Below the pieces are notes generated by a model. The model saw only the letters and a program-made list of their open reading frames with translations, was not told the DNA's origin and searched no databases. The position numbers and the translations under genes were made by a program. From VGWG01 sp964580075 (lineage in GTDB: Bacteria > Verrucomicrobiota > Kiritimatiellia > RFP12 > JAAYNR01): 64,000 bases of DNA. Numbering within the stretch: position 1 is the first letter of the stretch; each line of letters starts with the position of its first letter. The stretch is from the NCBI GenBank assembly GCA_964580075.1, contig CAZOJL010000004.1, forward strand, positions 1-64,000. Reading direction: 5' to 3'. This document shows positions 39,915 through 50,935 of this stretch, in pieces.

Positions 39915-40423
39915 TAGGCTGAAAGACAGTAAGGCACTAAGGTTGAGCATGAACAGGTTACAGATTTGTTCGCACGCACCCAATGGTGACCAGACCTCAT
40001 TTGCATAACCGACCGCCTCTCAATCGTTACAGCCTCACAGTCTCACAGTCTTCTGCCCTTTTGAGTGTGCATGAGCAGGGAGCCGTCTACGCGTCGGATC
40101 GGCGAGGTTTGGGGGATTACGATTACGATTACGATTAAGACAAGCTATAACCAGGAGTAACCCTCATCAGAACTGCCATGCGCCCGGAATATCCCGCTGG
40201 GATCAAATTGGATTGCGATGACGGGGAGAGTCGGATATGGTATTGCGCGTCGTGCAGGAAGGGGGTTGATGAACCCGTTTTTCGATTAGCCCCTCGCATG
40301 AACCGGACGCCGCTCAACAACATGTCTCCCGCACACCATACGCCGGATGCAAAGATGCGCTGTTCGGGGGTTCCCGAACGGCCGCGCGCCGTTGCTGCCG
40401 TTGCGGGCACTGGAATGCGTATC
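39915..40423. other. Intergenic stretch between the LacI and GH28 genes
   Basis: It holds short CTCACAGTCT direct repeats (40030-40055), the second copy of the long direct repeat (40079-40185) and then about 240 bp with an open frame continuous with GH28. That frame has no signal peptide or domain and starts inside the repeat, so I treat it as leader. Confidence 0.4.
40079..40185 (+). repeat. Long direct repeat, copy 2 (partner at 1-90)
   Basis: It is almost identical to 1-90 except for about 21 extra bases (ACGATTAAGACAAGCTATAA) after the GATTAC run, which has about four units here and two or three in copy 1. Same orientation as copy 1. Confidence 0.8.
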
Positions 40424-41845
40424 ATGAAACAAGCTGCATCCGTCACAGTGTATCCCGCGCCGGTAGAGGAAATTCCCGCTGCGGATTATTCGGTCACGAT
40501 CAACGGGCAACCCCTTTTTGTGTATCAGGCGCGGGTTTCCGCGCAACCGATCAACCAGGTCTGGCCGGGATATCAACGGCCGATGGAACAGACCGAGCAG
40601 GCTGCTTTCGCCGCGTGGGACATGAGCGGTCCGGTCGAGGTCGCCGTCATGAGCGCGCGCCCGATCCGTGAGGTGAAGGTGCGCCCCTCTTCACGCGCCA
40701 TCACGCCCCGGTGTGACGGGCAGACCATCCGTTTCACGCTTGACCGTCCAGGGCAGATCACGGTCGAGGTCAACGGGATGCATCGGGCCTTGCATCTGTT
40801 CGCCAATCCGCCCGAGGTCGCTATTCCGGATTCCTCCGATCCGTGTGTCCGCTTCTTCGGGCCGGGTGTGCATTGTCCCGGCCTGATCAACATGACGAGC
40901 GGCCAGACGGTCTATCTTGCCGGCGGGGCCGTTGTGTACGGCGCGATCCTGGCCGAGAACGCAGAGCATCTCGTGATCCGCGGCCGGGGGATTCTGGACG
41001 CCAGCCGTTTCGCCCGTGGCCAGGTGTCCGGCATGATCAATGCGGTTCGCTGCAGCGATGTGACGATCGACGGGATTACCCTGCGCGATGCCCCCGGCTG
41101 GACCCTCATTCCGGCGGTTTGCCGGAACGTGCAGATTCGCAACATCAAGCTGATCGGCATGTGGCGGTACAACTCCGACGGCATTGACTTTGTCAACAGC
41201 CGGCAGTGCAGCGTTGAAGACAGCTTCATTCGCACGTACGACGACTGCCTCGTGTATAAGGGGCTTGCGGGATGGCGGGGCACGGACTGCAATCAGGAAC
41301 CGGTCACCGACATCCAGGCGCGCCGCTGTGTGCTGTGGTGCGACTGGGGGCGGGCGATGGAAATCGGCGCCGAAACGGTTGCGCGCGAGGTCAGCAACCT
41401 GCTCTTCGAGGATTGTGACATCATCCATAGTCTGGATGTCGCCATGGATGTGCAGAACGGCGACCGGGCACGTTGCCACGCCATTCTGTTCAGGAACATC
41501 CGGGTGGAGCTCGACGATGACCAGACCCGGCAGGTCTACCAGCAGGCGAAAGGGGAGGTGTATGACCAGACGGATCGGCATCTCTCACAAGTGATCGTGG
41601 TGGTGACCGCGGCAAATATGTGGAGCCGTGACACCGTCCGCGGCAGCATCGACGACATCCGCTTCGAGAATATCGAGGTGACGGCCTGGGCCGAGCCGGA
41701 ATGTTATTTCGCCGGTCTTGACGCGGAACATCGGGTCCGGAACATTGCGATTGAGAATCTGCGCATCAACGGCCGGCGCGTGCGCGCGCTGGAGGATGCC
41801 CGGTTTACCATCAAACCGTTTGTTGAGGAGATACGCGTGGGGTAG
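40424..41845 (+). CDS. GH28-type polygalacturonase-like glycoside hydrolase
   Basis: The 473-aa product starts at ATG 40424 (or 40415). The N-terminal part (to about 130) is a beta domain (YSVTINGQPLFVY). The rest is a right-handed beta-helix of the pectate lyase/GH28 superfamily: VYLAGGAVVYGAI, IRGRGILDASRF, RYNSDGIDFVNSRQCSVEDSFI and TYDDCLVYKG, corresponding to the N-x-D and DD catalytic segments of polygalacturonases. The family cleaves galacturonan or related polymers. No signal peptide is visible with this start. The nagA gene follows by 30 bp, and an operon with nagA and the ABC exporter is likely. Confidence 0.75.
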   Translation: MKQAASVTVYPAPVEEIPAADYSVTINGQPLFVYQARVSAQPINQVWPGYQRPMEQTEQAAFAAWDMSGPVEVAVMSARPIREVKVRPSSRAITPRCDGQTIRFTLDRPGQITVEVNGMHRALHLFANPPEVAIPDSSDPCVRFFGPGVHCPGLINMTSGQTVYLAGGAVVYGAILAENAEHLVIRGRGILDASRFARGQVSGMINAVRCSDVTIDGITLRDAPGWTLIPAVCRNVQIRNIKLIGMWRYNSDGIDFVNSRQCSVEDSFIRTYDDCLVYKGLAGWRGTDCNQEPVTDIQARRCVLWCDWGRAMEIGAETVAREVSNLLFEDCDIIHSLDVAMDVQNGDRARCHAILFRNIRVELDDDQTRQVYQQAKGEVYDQTDRHLSQVIVVVTAANMWSRDTVRGSIDDIRFENIEVTAWAEPECYFAGLDAEHRVRNIAIENLRINGRRVRALEDARFTIKPFVEEIRVG

Positions 41846-41875
41846 CGTCACGCATCGGGGGGGGCCGGAGTTGTT

Positions 41876-43072
41876 ATGAGGACAGGCATTATCGCAAACG
41901 GATGTGTGATCAATCCGGGGTGCCGTCAACCAGGCGCATCGGTCGTGGTGCAGGGAGATACGGTGGTGCAGGTGGTGGCTGCGGGCGGCGCGTTGCCCGG
42001 GGCCGACTGGATTTACGATGCCGTTGGGCGGTATGTGGTTCCCGGTTTTATCGACATCCACACACACGGCGCGGCCGGATATGACATCACCGACGAGTCT
42101 CCGGAAGCGGTGTCGGCCGTGGCCCGGGCCAAGCTGGCCGAGGGCGTAACGCGCTTTTGTCCGACAACCCTCACCCTCTCTGAGAAACGGCTGGCTGCCA
42201 CGATGCGCCGGATTGCGGCGTACCGTGAGGACGCGCGGTTCAGCCAGGTGGTGGGGGTTCATCTGGAGGGCCCGTTCATCAACCCCTCCTGCCTGGGGGC
42301 TCAGAACCCGGCCCATGTGCGTCCGCCCGATCTGGCCGAAGTGCTGCGGCTGCACGCGATCTCGCCGGTGACGCAGGTGACGTTTGCGGTCGAGATGGAC
42401 GGCGGGGTGGCATTCGCAGCCGCGCTGCGTGAACACGGAATCATTCCGGCATGCGGTCACAGCCGGTGCGGGTGCAAACAGTTTCAGAAAGCGTATGCCG
42501 CGGGACTGCGGCATCTGGCCCATTATTGCAACCAGATGTCGCCCCTGCACCACCGGGACATCGGGTTGGTGGGGGCGGGGCTGCTCTATCCCGACGTCAC
42601 GTTGGAGCTGATTTGTGACACGGTGCACGTGTGTCCCGAGATGCTGGCGCTGATATTCGCGCACAAGCCGCGTGAGTCGCTTCTGCTGATCACCGACTCG
42701 ATTCGCGCGAGCCACCTGCCCGATGGGCCGTCGTCGCTGGGCGGACTGGACGTGGTCGTGCGTGACGGTGAAGCGCGATTGGTTCAGACCGGCGCACTGG
42801 CCGGTTCGACGCTGCGGATGAACGTCGCGCTCCGACAGGCGGCGCGTATTAGTGGGCTGCCGCTGGAGGCGGTCATCGGCATGACCGCGCACAACCAGGC
42901 AAACGAATTGGGCCTCGCCAGCCGGTTCGGCCGGCTGGCGCCGGGGTGTGCGGCCGACGCGGTCGTGCTCGATCCGGAAACGTGCGACGTCGAGGCGGTT
43001 TACGTAGACGGGGAACAGCGGTTCCCCCTGACGGGTACCGGGGTTAACAGGTCAATGCCGCCGCGGGCATGA
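41876..43072 (+). CDS. nagA: N-acetylglucosamine-6-phosphate deacetylase
   Basis: The 398-aa amidohydrolase has NagA signatures: PGFIDIHTHGAAGYDITD (H62, H64), GVHLEGPFIN (Glu metal ligand), ACGHSRC and LRHLAHYCNQMSPLHHRD (His ligands; HLFNAM in classical NagA) and LLITDSIRAS, whose Asp is catalytic. The enzyme deacetylates GlcNAc-6-P to GlcN-6-P in amino-sugar use and cell-wall recycling. GGAG lies 5 nt before the ATG. It is next to the GH28 gene and an ABC exporter. No nagB is seen in the window. Confidence 0.88.
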   Translation: MRTGIIANGCVINPGCRQPGASVVVQGDTVVQVVAAGGALPGADWIYDAVGRYVVPGFIDIHTHGAAGYDITDESPEAVSAVARAKLAEGVTRFCPTTLTLSEKRLAATMRRIAAYREDARFSQVVGVHLEGPFINPSCLGAQNPAHVRPPDLAEVLRLHAISPVTQVTFAVEMDGGVAFAAALREHGIIPACGHSRCGCKQFQKAYAAGLRHLAHYCNQMSPLHHRDIGLVGAGLLYPDVTLELICDTVHVCPEMLALIFAHKPRESLLLITDSIRASHLPDGPSSLGGLDVVVRDGEARLVQTGALAGSTLRMNVALRQAARISGLPLEAVIGMTAHNQANELGLASRFGRLAPGCAADAVVLDPETCDVEAVYVDGEQRFPLTGTGVNRSMPPRA

Positions 43073-43136
43073 GCGAGCGGTCGCATGTGCGGATGGTGAA
43101 GCCGTCCTTTGGGGTGACGATCGGGGAGACGAGACG

Positions 43137-44984
43137 ATGGCGCAACAATCGAATGGGGGCGCGGACGCAGACGCGTGTAAGCCGCGGATGGACGTGCATG
43201 AATATCACTGGCGGGACATTCGCCAGCGTTTCCGTCCGTTCATGAAACGGTATCGCAGCCGACTGCTGGGCGCAATGGCGATGGTGGCGGTGGTCGGCAT
43301 CACCGTGGCGGTGATGCCGCTTTTCCCGAAATACATCATCGATGTCGCCATTCCCGAGAACCGGATCGACAAAGCCGTCGTCGCCGGGGGGATCTTTCTG
43401 TTGGCCATGTGTGTGCGCATGGGGCTGTGGTTTGCGGCGATGCGGCACATCTACTATGTCGAGCAGTCCATCGTCCGCGAGTTGCGCAAGATCAGCTTTC
43501 TCCACTTGCAGCACCTGTCCCTGAATTTCCACAACCAGTATCCCAGCGGCTTTCTGTATGAACGGGTCTTCGGAAATTCGATCAACGTGCTGGGCGGATT
43601 TCTACGAACGATCTTTCAGCAGTTGGCGACCTATGTGGTGGGGCTCTTTTTCAGTCTGGTTTTTTGCTTCTACCTCAGCCCCCGTCTGACGCTGGTGATC
43701 GTGTTCGGCGCCATCGGCTATATCGCCGCCGCGCACAAGCTCTCCCGGACGATTTATCAGAAGACGCGCGCGGCCAACGAGGCCGGCACGCACGTGGTCG
43801 AGATCATCATGGACAAGTTGCGCGGGGTGAAGACCGTCCAGGCCTCTGCCATGGAGCAGGTGATGCAGCAGGAGTTCGAAGGCCAGTTGTGGCCGACCAT
43901 GCGCAAGTGGATGGATGCCGTGCTGGCCGGCATGAAGCTGAGTTTCGTGACCGAAGGGTTGAGCTATCTGATCACGGCGGTCGTGATCGTGGGCGGCGCG
44001 GTGCTGGTGATTCATGGCGGTGGAGCCATCGGGATCGGCACGCTCGTGGCCTTCATGGGGTACCAGGGAACCCTGATCGGAATGATGCAGACGCTGACGA
44101 ACCTGTACGGTCAGTTCATGTCGGCCAAGTCCGCTTTCGACCAGCTTTATACGGTGCTCGACACGATGCCCGCCGTGTCCGATACGCCGCACGCGCAGAT
44201 GCCGGCGGCGCTGCGTGGCGATCTGGCTTTCGAGCATGTTGGGTTCGCCTACGAAAACGGCAAACAGGTCCTCCATGACGTGTGCGTTCGCGTCCCCTAC
44301 GGTCAGTCAGTGGCGCTGGTCGGACGCAGTGGAAGCGGTAAAACGACGATGGTTAATCTACTGATGCGCTTCCACGACCCCCAATCCGGATGCATCACCC
44401 TCGACGGCAGTAACATCCGGGCTCTCCCGTTGCGACCGTACCGGTCGCAGTACGGCGTGGTGCTGCAAGATCCCTACCTGTTCGACACGACCATCGCCGC
44501 GAACTTGCGCTATGCGGCGCCCGGCGCGACCGACGCGGAGATCCGGGAGGTGCTCTCGCGGGCGCGGGCGTGGGATTTTGTAAGCGAATTTCCCGAGGGC
44601 ATCAACCAGGCGGTGGGCGAGGCGGGCGGGCAGATCTCGGGTGGCCAGCGGCAGCGTCTGGCCATCGCGCGCTGCATGATCATGAACCGGCGATTCGTCT
44701 TGCTTGACGAGGCCACCTCGGCGCTCGATGTCGAGGCGGAGGGCCAGGTTCAGGAATCGATGAATGCGCTCTTCGCGGGCCGGACGGTCTTTGTGATCGC
44801 CCACCGCCTCTCCACGATCCGCCGCGTAGACCGGATCCTGGTCATGGATCATGGGCGCGTGGTGGAGGATGGGTCGTTCGAGTCACTGCTGGCACAACCG
44901 GGATTGTTTCACCGGCTTTATACCCTGGCGACCTCGCACAACCGGAAAGATCTCGATCTGGATGCCCCGACAAGCGTGATCTAA
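43137..44984 (+). CDS. ABC exporter, fused membrane and ATPase domains (MsbA-like)
   Basis: The 615-aa half-transporter has six membrane helices (about residues 40-330) and a C-terminal ATPase with Walker A GRSGSGKTT (about 398), the Q-loop in GVVLQDPYLFD, the signature ISGGQRQRLAIARC (about 500) and Walker B RFVLLDEATSALD, then the H-loop IAHRLST. It would work as a homodimer exporting a lipid, peptide or drug; MsbA-type lipid A export is one option given the lpx genes. A good ribosome site (GGGGAGA) precedes the ATG. Confidence 0.88.
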   Translation: MAQQSNGGADADACKPRMDVHEYHWRDIRQRFRPFMKRYRSRLLGAMAMVAVVGITVAVMPLFPKYIIDVAIPENRIDKAVVAGGIFLLAMCVRMGLWFAAMRHIYYVEQSIVRELRKISFLHLQHLSLNFHNQYPSGFLYERVFGNSINVLGGFLRTIFQQLATYVVGLFFSLVFCFYLSPRLTLVIVFGAIGYIAAAHKLSRTIYQKTRAANEAGTHVVEIIMDKLRGVKTVQASAMEQVMQQEFEGQLWPTMRKWMDAVLAGMKLSFVTEGLSYLITAVVIVGGAVLVIHGGGAIGIGTLVAFMGYQGTLIGMMQTLTNLYGQFMSAKSAFDQLYTVLDTMPAVSDTPHAQMPAALRGDLAFEHVGFAYENGKQVLHDVCVRVPYGQSVALVGRSGSGKTTMVNLLMRFHDPQSGCITLDGSNIRALPLRPYRSQYGVVLQDPYLFDTTIAANLRYAAPGATDAEIREVLSRARAWDFVSEFPEGINQAVGEAGGQISGGQRQRLAIARCMIMNRRFVLLDEATSALDVEAEGQVQESMNALFAGRTVFVIAHRLSTIRRVDRILVMDHGRVVEDGSFESLLAQPGLFHRLYTLATSHNRKDLDLDAPTSVI

Positions 44985-45023
44985 ACGTCACCGGATAGCG
45001 CCCGGCGATACAGCGCCACGGAA

Positions 45024-47018
<1,995 letters not shown>

Positions 47019-47033
<15 letters not shown>

Positions 47034-47085
47034 GTGTGGCTGTGTGTGAGTGTGGCTGTGTGTGAGTGTGTGGGTGTGTGTCACG
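47019..47085 (+). repeat. GTGTGA/GTGTGG low-complexity tract at the uvrB 3-prime end
   Basis: GTGAGTGTG and GGCTGTGTGTGAGTG units run from the last uvrB codons into the gap before the UroD-family gene. The last two to four residues of UvrB (CECV) are encoded by it. A looser TG-rich tract occurs at 54248-54280. Confidence 0.6.
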
Positions 47086-47098
47086 ACGAGCGGGGGGC

Positions 47099-48247
47099 TT
47101 ACTTCGCCCATGAAAATGCGCGCGCCGCCTCGATGACCCGATCGTACGCATCCGGCTCGATATTGGAAGGCAGCGGGCTTCCGGTGCAAAGAATGAAGGG
47201 CGCCCCCGGCCCGGACTGCCGAATTTGCCGCTCGACTTCCCGTTTGATTGCATCCGGCTGATTCCGCATCAGCAGCAATTCGGAATCGAGATTTCCGAAA
47301 AGACAGCGGTTTGGACCAAAGACGTGCCGGACTTTCTGAACCGTGAGGTCTATGCCTTTCCGAGGCTGTTCAAAAGCAAAAGCGTCCACGGGAACAGTGG
47401 CCTGCTGTTTCAGCACCGGCAGAATATCCCCTTCGTTCCAGAGGATTGTTTTAAGACCGGCCGCCCGGGCTGCGGCCACAATCGACACCTGACACGGCAA
47501 CGCGAAGCGTTCGAACAGTTCCGGCGAGATGATGTCGCATGAAGCCCATCCATCAGCGATGAACACCGCCTCTGCCCCGGCTTCCTTCAGTTGCCGCATC
47601 CGGGTGTTGTGATCGGCACCCATCAGGGCACAGACATACGTGAACAACGCGGGGTTTTCCATCATCATGAGCATGGATTCTTCGAAGCCGAGAGCATAGC
47701 AACTATAGACATACGCCGGCGAATAGTGCGGAAGTATCAGCGTACGATCGCCGGCCTCGCGGATCAGCCTGGTCAGACCGGACAAATAGGCATCCCCCCA
47801 GCCGGCAAAGGTTGGGATCAACCGGTCGGTTCGAAAGGTTGGGATCAGCCGGTCGGCATCCGCAAAGGTTTCGACACGGCCAACCGATCCGCACCCCTTC
47901 GCCCCGGTCTGCAGTTCGTACAAAGAAAGGCTGTCTTTGGTTAACCCGAAAACCATGCCGGTGTTGTCATTTCTGATGACCCATTTCGTCGCGTCTTCAT
48001 CCAGCAATGTCGGTTCCAGCGGGCCCTCGATCGCTCCGGTATAGAAGATCACGTCCACCGCATGCCGATCCAGCAAAGCCCGATGCGCCTTGTGCCACGT
48101 ATCACTCCCGCCGACCGCGAGCTGCCAAGGTTCAATACCCGCCACTTTCCAGGTGTAATCGAATTCCCAGTTGAACAACGCGACCGGTACCCGATCCGTC
48201 GCGACACCCGATAGCGCCTGCAGCGCAATCTGTTTTCCATTTTCCAT
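47099..48247 (-). CDS. Uroporphyrinogen decarboxylase-family protein
   Basis: The 382-aa protein has the UroD barrel pattern (ALSGVATDRVPVALFNWEFD at the N terminus, FIADGWASCDIISPELFERF, AAGLKTILWNEGDILPVL, LFGNLDSELLL, GAPFILCTGSPLPSNIEPD at the end). Members include HemE and many corrinoid-linked methyltransferases; with no heme genes nearby the substrate is open. An internal 9-residue duplication (DRLIPTFRT / DRLIPTFAG) comes from a 27-bp tandem repeat at 47807-47860. It appears monocistronic. Confidence 0.75.
   Translation of the reverse strand: MENGKQIALQALSGVATDRVPVALFNWEFDYTWKVAGIEPWQLAVGGSDTWHKAHRALLDRHAVDVIFYTGAIEGPLEPTLLDEDATKWVIRNDNTGMVFGLTKDSLSLYELQTGAKGCGSVGRVETFADADRLIPTFRTDRLIPTFAGWGDAYLSGLTRLIREAGDRTLILPHYSPAYVYSCYALGFEESMLMMMENPALFTYVCALMGADHNTRMRQLKEAGAEAVFIADGWASCDIISPELFERFALPCQVSIVAAARAAGLKTILWNEGDILPVLKQQATVPVDAFAFEQPRKGIDLTVQKVRHVFGPNRCLFGNLDSELLLMRNQPDAIKREVERQIRQSGPGAPFILCTGSPLPSNIEPDAYDRVIEAARAFSWAK
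47807..47860 (-). repeat. 27-bp in-frame tandem duplication inside the UroD-family gene
   Basis: Two 27-bp units starting AAAGGTTGGGATCA are adjacent with a few differences near their ends, and a partial third (AAAGGTTTCG) follows. The duplication adds nine residues without breaking the frame. Confidence 0.8.
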
Positions 48248-48541
48248 ATCAGTACAACGGGACCTTCTGCGGAACCGTCTCCTTTTGTGAATTTAGTGTG
48301 GCAGAAACGGGAATCCGTGTCAATTTTCCAAGCATTTCTAATTTTGTCCTGATCATCGCGGTACTGGTGTTGCTGTTCGTCCGGCCCAAAGCCGCTGGAT
48401 GATGTGTTTCTGTGTTGATCTTGACGTTTCCACCGGCTTCTGTCACGCTTCACACCATGAATTCGCTATGCAAGACCGGTCCGGCATGATTACTGGCTCT
48501 GTGGGCCGGTGTCGGACGAAAAGCGATTTCTTATCACTTAT

Positions 48542-50893
48542 ATGAAAAAACACTCATTTGACAACGATTGGCTTTTCGACTTAGGCGATGTGGGTCAGGC
48601 CGCGAAAGCCTACGAGGACGCGTCCTGGCGCAAGCTGGATCTGCCGCACGACTGGAGCATCGAACTGCCGCGCAGCAAGGACAACCCCAGCGGGGCGTCA
48701 GGCGGGTACGTGAGCGAAGGTGTGGGTTGGTATCGGAAGCATTTTCACGCGCCGCGCGAGTGGAGCGGTCAATGCGTGATGATCGAGCTCGAGGGTGTGT
48801 ACCGCGATGCGGAGGTCTGGCTGAACGGCTATGCGCTCGGCGTGCACCCCTACGGCTACACCACCTTCGCGCTGGACCTGACACCGTACCTGGAACTTGA
48901 TGCAGAGAACGTCCTGGCGGTGCGCGTGAGCAACGCGCCGCACGGGCACACGCGCTGGTATTCCGGATCAGGCATCTATCGGCACGTCTGGCTGCTGACC
49001 GCGCCTCGCGTTCATGTGGCACACCGGGGCCTGGTGGTCACGACGCCTGAAGTCGCCGTCAAGGCGGCGGTCGTAGAGGTGCGCACGACGGTGGAGAACC
49101 GGACGGACGCGGACCGTGCGGTGGTGGTGCGATGGCGGGCCATCGGACCGTCGGGGAAGACGATAGCCAAGGGCGAGAGTCGTGGAAAGGTCCAGGCGGC
49201 GGCGACCACGGAATTCCTGCAACGGCTGGCCGTGCGTGCGCCCACGCTCTGGTCGCCCGATACGCCCCAACTCTACCGGATGGAGACGGAGGTACGTGAC
49301 GGCCGGAACCGGCTCGATGGTGATTCGACGACCTTCGGCATCCGCTCGATCGCCTTCAATGCCGAGCAGGGGTTCGTGCTGAACGGGCAGCCGCTGAAAA
49401 TGCGCGGTGGTTGCGTGCACCACGATTGCGGGCCTCTCGGCGCCGTATCGATCGACCGGGCCGAGGAGCGCAAGGTCGAACTGCTCAAGGCCAGCGGCTT
49501 CAACGCCGTGCGTTGCGCGCACAATCCGCCGGCCTCCGCCTTCCTCGACGCCTGTGATCGACTGGGTATGCTCGTGATGGACGAGGTCTTCGACGGTTGG
49601 CGCATGAACAAAGAGCGGAATTTCCACGACTACCACCGCTTCTTCGACATGTGGTGGCAGGAAGATCTGGACAGCATGGTCCTGCGCGACCGTAATCACC
49701 CGTCGATCGTGGTCTGGAGCATCGGTAACGAGGTGGAGGAACGCAGCCTGCCGGAAGGCGCCGCCATTGCGGCCAAGCTCGCCGCCCGTGTGCGTGAGCT
49801 GGACCCGACGCGGCCGGTCACAGCCGGGATCTGTGCCATCTGGGGCGACCCCGCCTGGAATAAAACGGATGCGCTGTTCGCGCATCTCGATGTCTGCGGC
49901 TACAACTACCTCGTCGATGTGTACCGCCCGGATCATCAGCGGTTCCCGAAGCGTGTCATCCTGTCGACGGAATCCTTTCCGTCGCCGCAGTACGTCTTCG
50001 ATTACTGGAAGGCGGTCGAGGATTTGCCGTGGGTGGCCGGTGATTTCGTCTGGACGGCGCTCGACTACCTCGGCGAGGCGGGAATCGGACACGACTTTCT
50101 GGAAGGCGATCAGTTGCCCTTGAAAATCGGCTGGCCCTACACGGTCGCCAACTGCGGCGATATCGACATCTGCGGCGGCAAGCGCCCGCAGTCCTACTAC
50201 CGGGACGTGCTCTGGAAACGCATGGAGACGCCCTATATCGGCGTGCGTGCGCCGGTGGCCGAGGGCCGCAAGGCCGTGGCCTCCATGTGGGGCTGGGTTG
50301 ACTTGCAGACAAGCTGGAACTGGCCGGGGTGCGAGGGGAAGCCGTTGGCGGTGGAGGTCTACTTCGACTGCGACGAGATCGAGCTGTTCCTCAACGGCCG
50401 GTCGATCGGCAAGGCGCCGGCCGGTCTGGAGGCGAAGCACCGGGCGCTCTTCAACGTGGCGTTCGAACCCGGCGAACTGAAGGCCGTGGCCAAACGCGCC
50501 GGCAAACCGGTGGCGAAGGCTGCGCTGACCACGGCAGGTGCTCCCCACGCCATACGGCTGAAGGCGGACCGGTCCCGCATCCGGGCCGATCGCAACGACC
50601 TGGCGTACATCACGGTTGAGCTTTGCGACAGCAACGGGCACCTCGTGCCTGACTCCGCCGATACGATCCGGTTCGCGCTCGATGGGCCTGGCGAGATCGT
50701 CGCCGTGGCCAATGCCGATCCTTACAACACGGCGCCGTTCCGCGGTCGGGAGCACCGCCTGTGGCGGGGGCGCGGCCTGGTCGTCCTGCGTCCGAAGGGC
50801 CCGGTCGGGGACATGGTGCTGCATGCCATTGCGGATGGGGTGCAGCCCGGCAAGGTTGCAGTGTCCACGTCCGACACGAGGGCATCCCTTTGA
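48542..50893 (+). CDS. GH2 beta-galactosidase/beta-glucuronidase-type glycosidase
   Basis: From ATG 48542 the product is 783 aa, cytoplasmic by the lack of a signal peptide. GH2 order is seen: jelly-roll sugar-binding domain (LPHDWSIELP, GVGWYRKHF, VYRDAEVWLNG), Ig-like domain, TIM barrel (LNGQPLKMRGGCVHHDCG, GFNAVRCAHNPP, DEVFDGWRM), acid/base Glu in SIGNEVEE (about 395) and nucleophile Glu in STESFPS (about 476), then C-terminal beta domains. The specific beta-glycoside is not determinable. An in-frame ATG at 48509 lacks a ribosome site, and 48542 also has only a weak one. Confidence 0.88.
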   Translation: MKKHSFDNDWLFDLGDVGQAAKAYEDASWRKLDLPHDWSIELPRSKDNPSGASGGYVSEGVGWYRKHFHAPREWSGQCVMIELEGVYRDAEVWLNGYALGVHPYGYTTFALDLTPYLELDAENVLAVRVSNAPHGHTRWYSGSGIYRHVWLLTAPRVHVAHRGLVVTTPEVAVKAAVVEVRTTVENRTDADRAVVVRWRAIGPSGKTIAKGESRGKVQAAATTEFLQRLAVRAPTLWSPDTPQLYRMETEVRDGRNRLDGDSTTFGIRSIAFNAEQGFVLNGQPLKMRGGCVHHDCGPLGAVSIDRAEERKVELLKASGFNAVRCAHNPPASAFLDACDRLGMLVMDEVFDGWRMNKERNFHDYHRFFDMWWQEDLDSMVLRDRNHPSIVVWSIGNEVEERSLPEGAAIAAKLAARVRELDPTRPVTAGICAIWGDPAWNKTDALFAHLDVCGYNYLVDVYRPDHQRFPKRVILSTESFPSPQYVFDYWKAVEDLPWVAGDFVWTALDYLGEAGIGHDFLEGDQLPLKIGWPYTVANCGDIDICGGKRPQSYYRDVLWKRMETPYIGVRAPVAEGRKAVASMWGWVDLQTSWNWPGCEGKPLAVEVYFDCDEIELFLNGRSIGKAPAGLEAKHRALFNVAFEPGELKAVAKRAGKPVAKAALTTAGAPHAIRLKADRSRIRADRNDLAYITVELCDSNGHLVPDSADTIRFALDGPGEIVAVANADPYNTAPFRGREHRLWRGRGLVVLRPKGPVGDMVLHAIADGVQPGKVAVSTSDTRASL

Positions 50894-50935
50894 TGGGACA
50901 CCCCGCGGTCGGTCCGGTTACACTTACCACGTTAC

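Noticed and set aside
40178..40423. N-terminal extension of the GH28 protein from the long direct repeat
   Set aside because: The extension has no signal peptide or conserved sequence and its start codon is repeat-derived.
47034..47098. GTGTGA tract as a regulatory element
   Set aside because: It is simple-sequence DNA between two convergent gene ends; nothing beyond low complexity is visible.
48968..50824. Long minus-strand open frame opposite the GH2 gene
   Set aside because: No domain, composition typical of an antisense shadow, and the plus-strand frame has both GH2 catalytic Glu segments.
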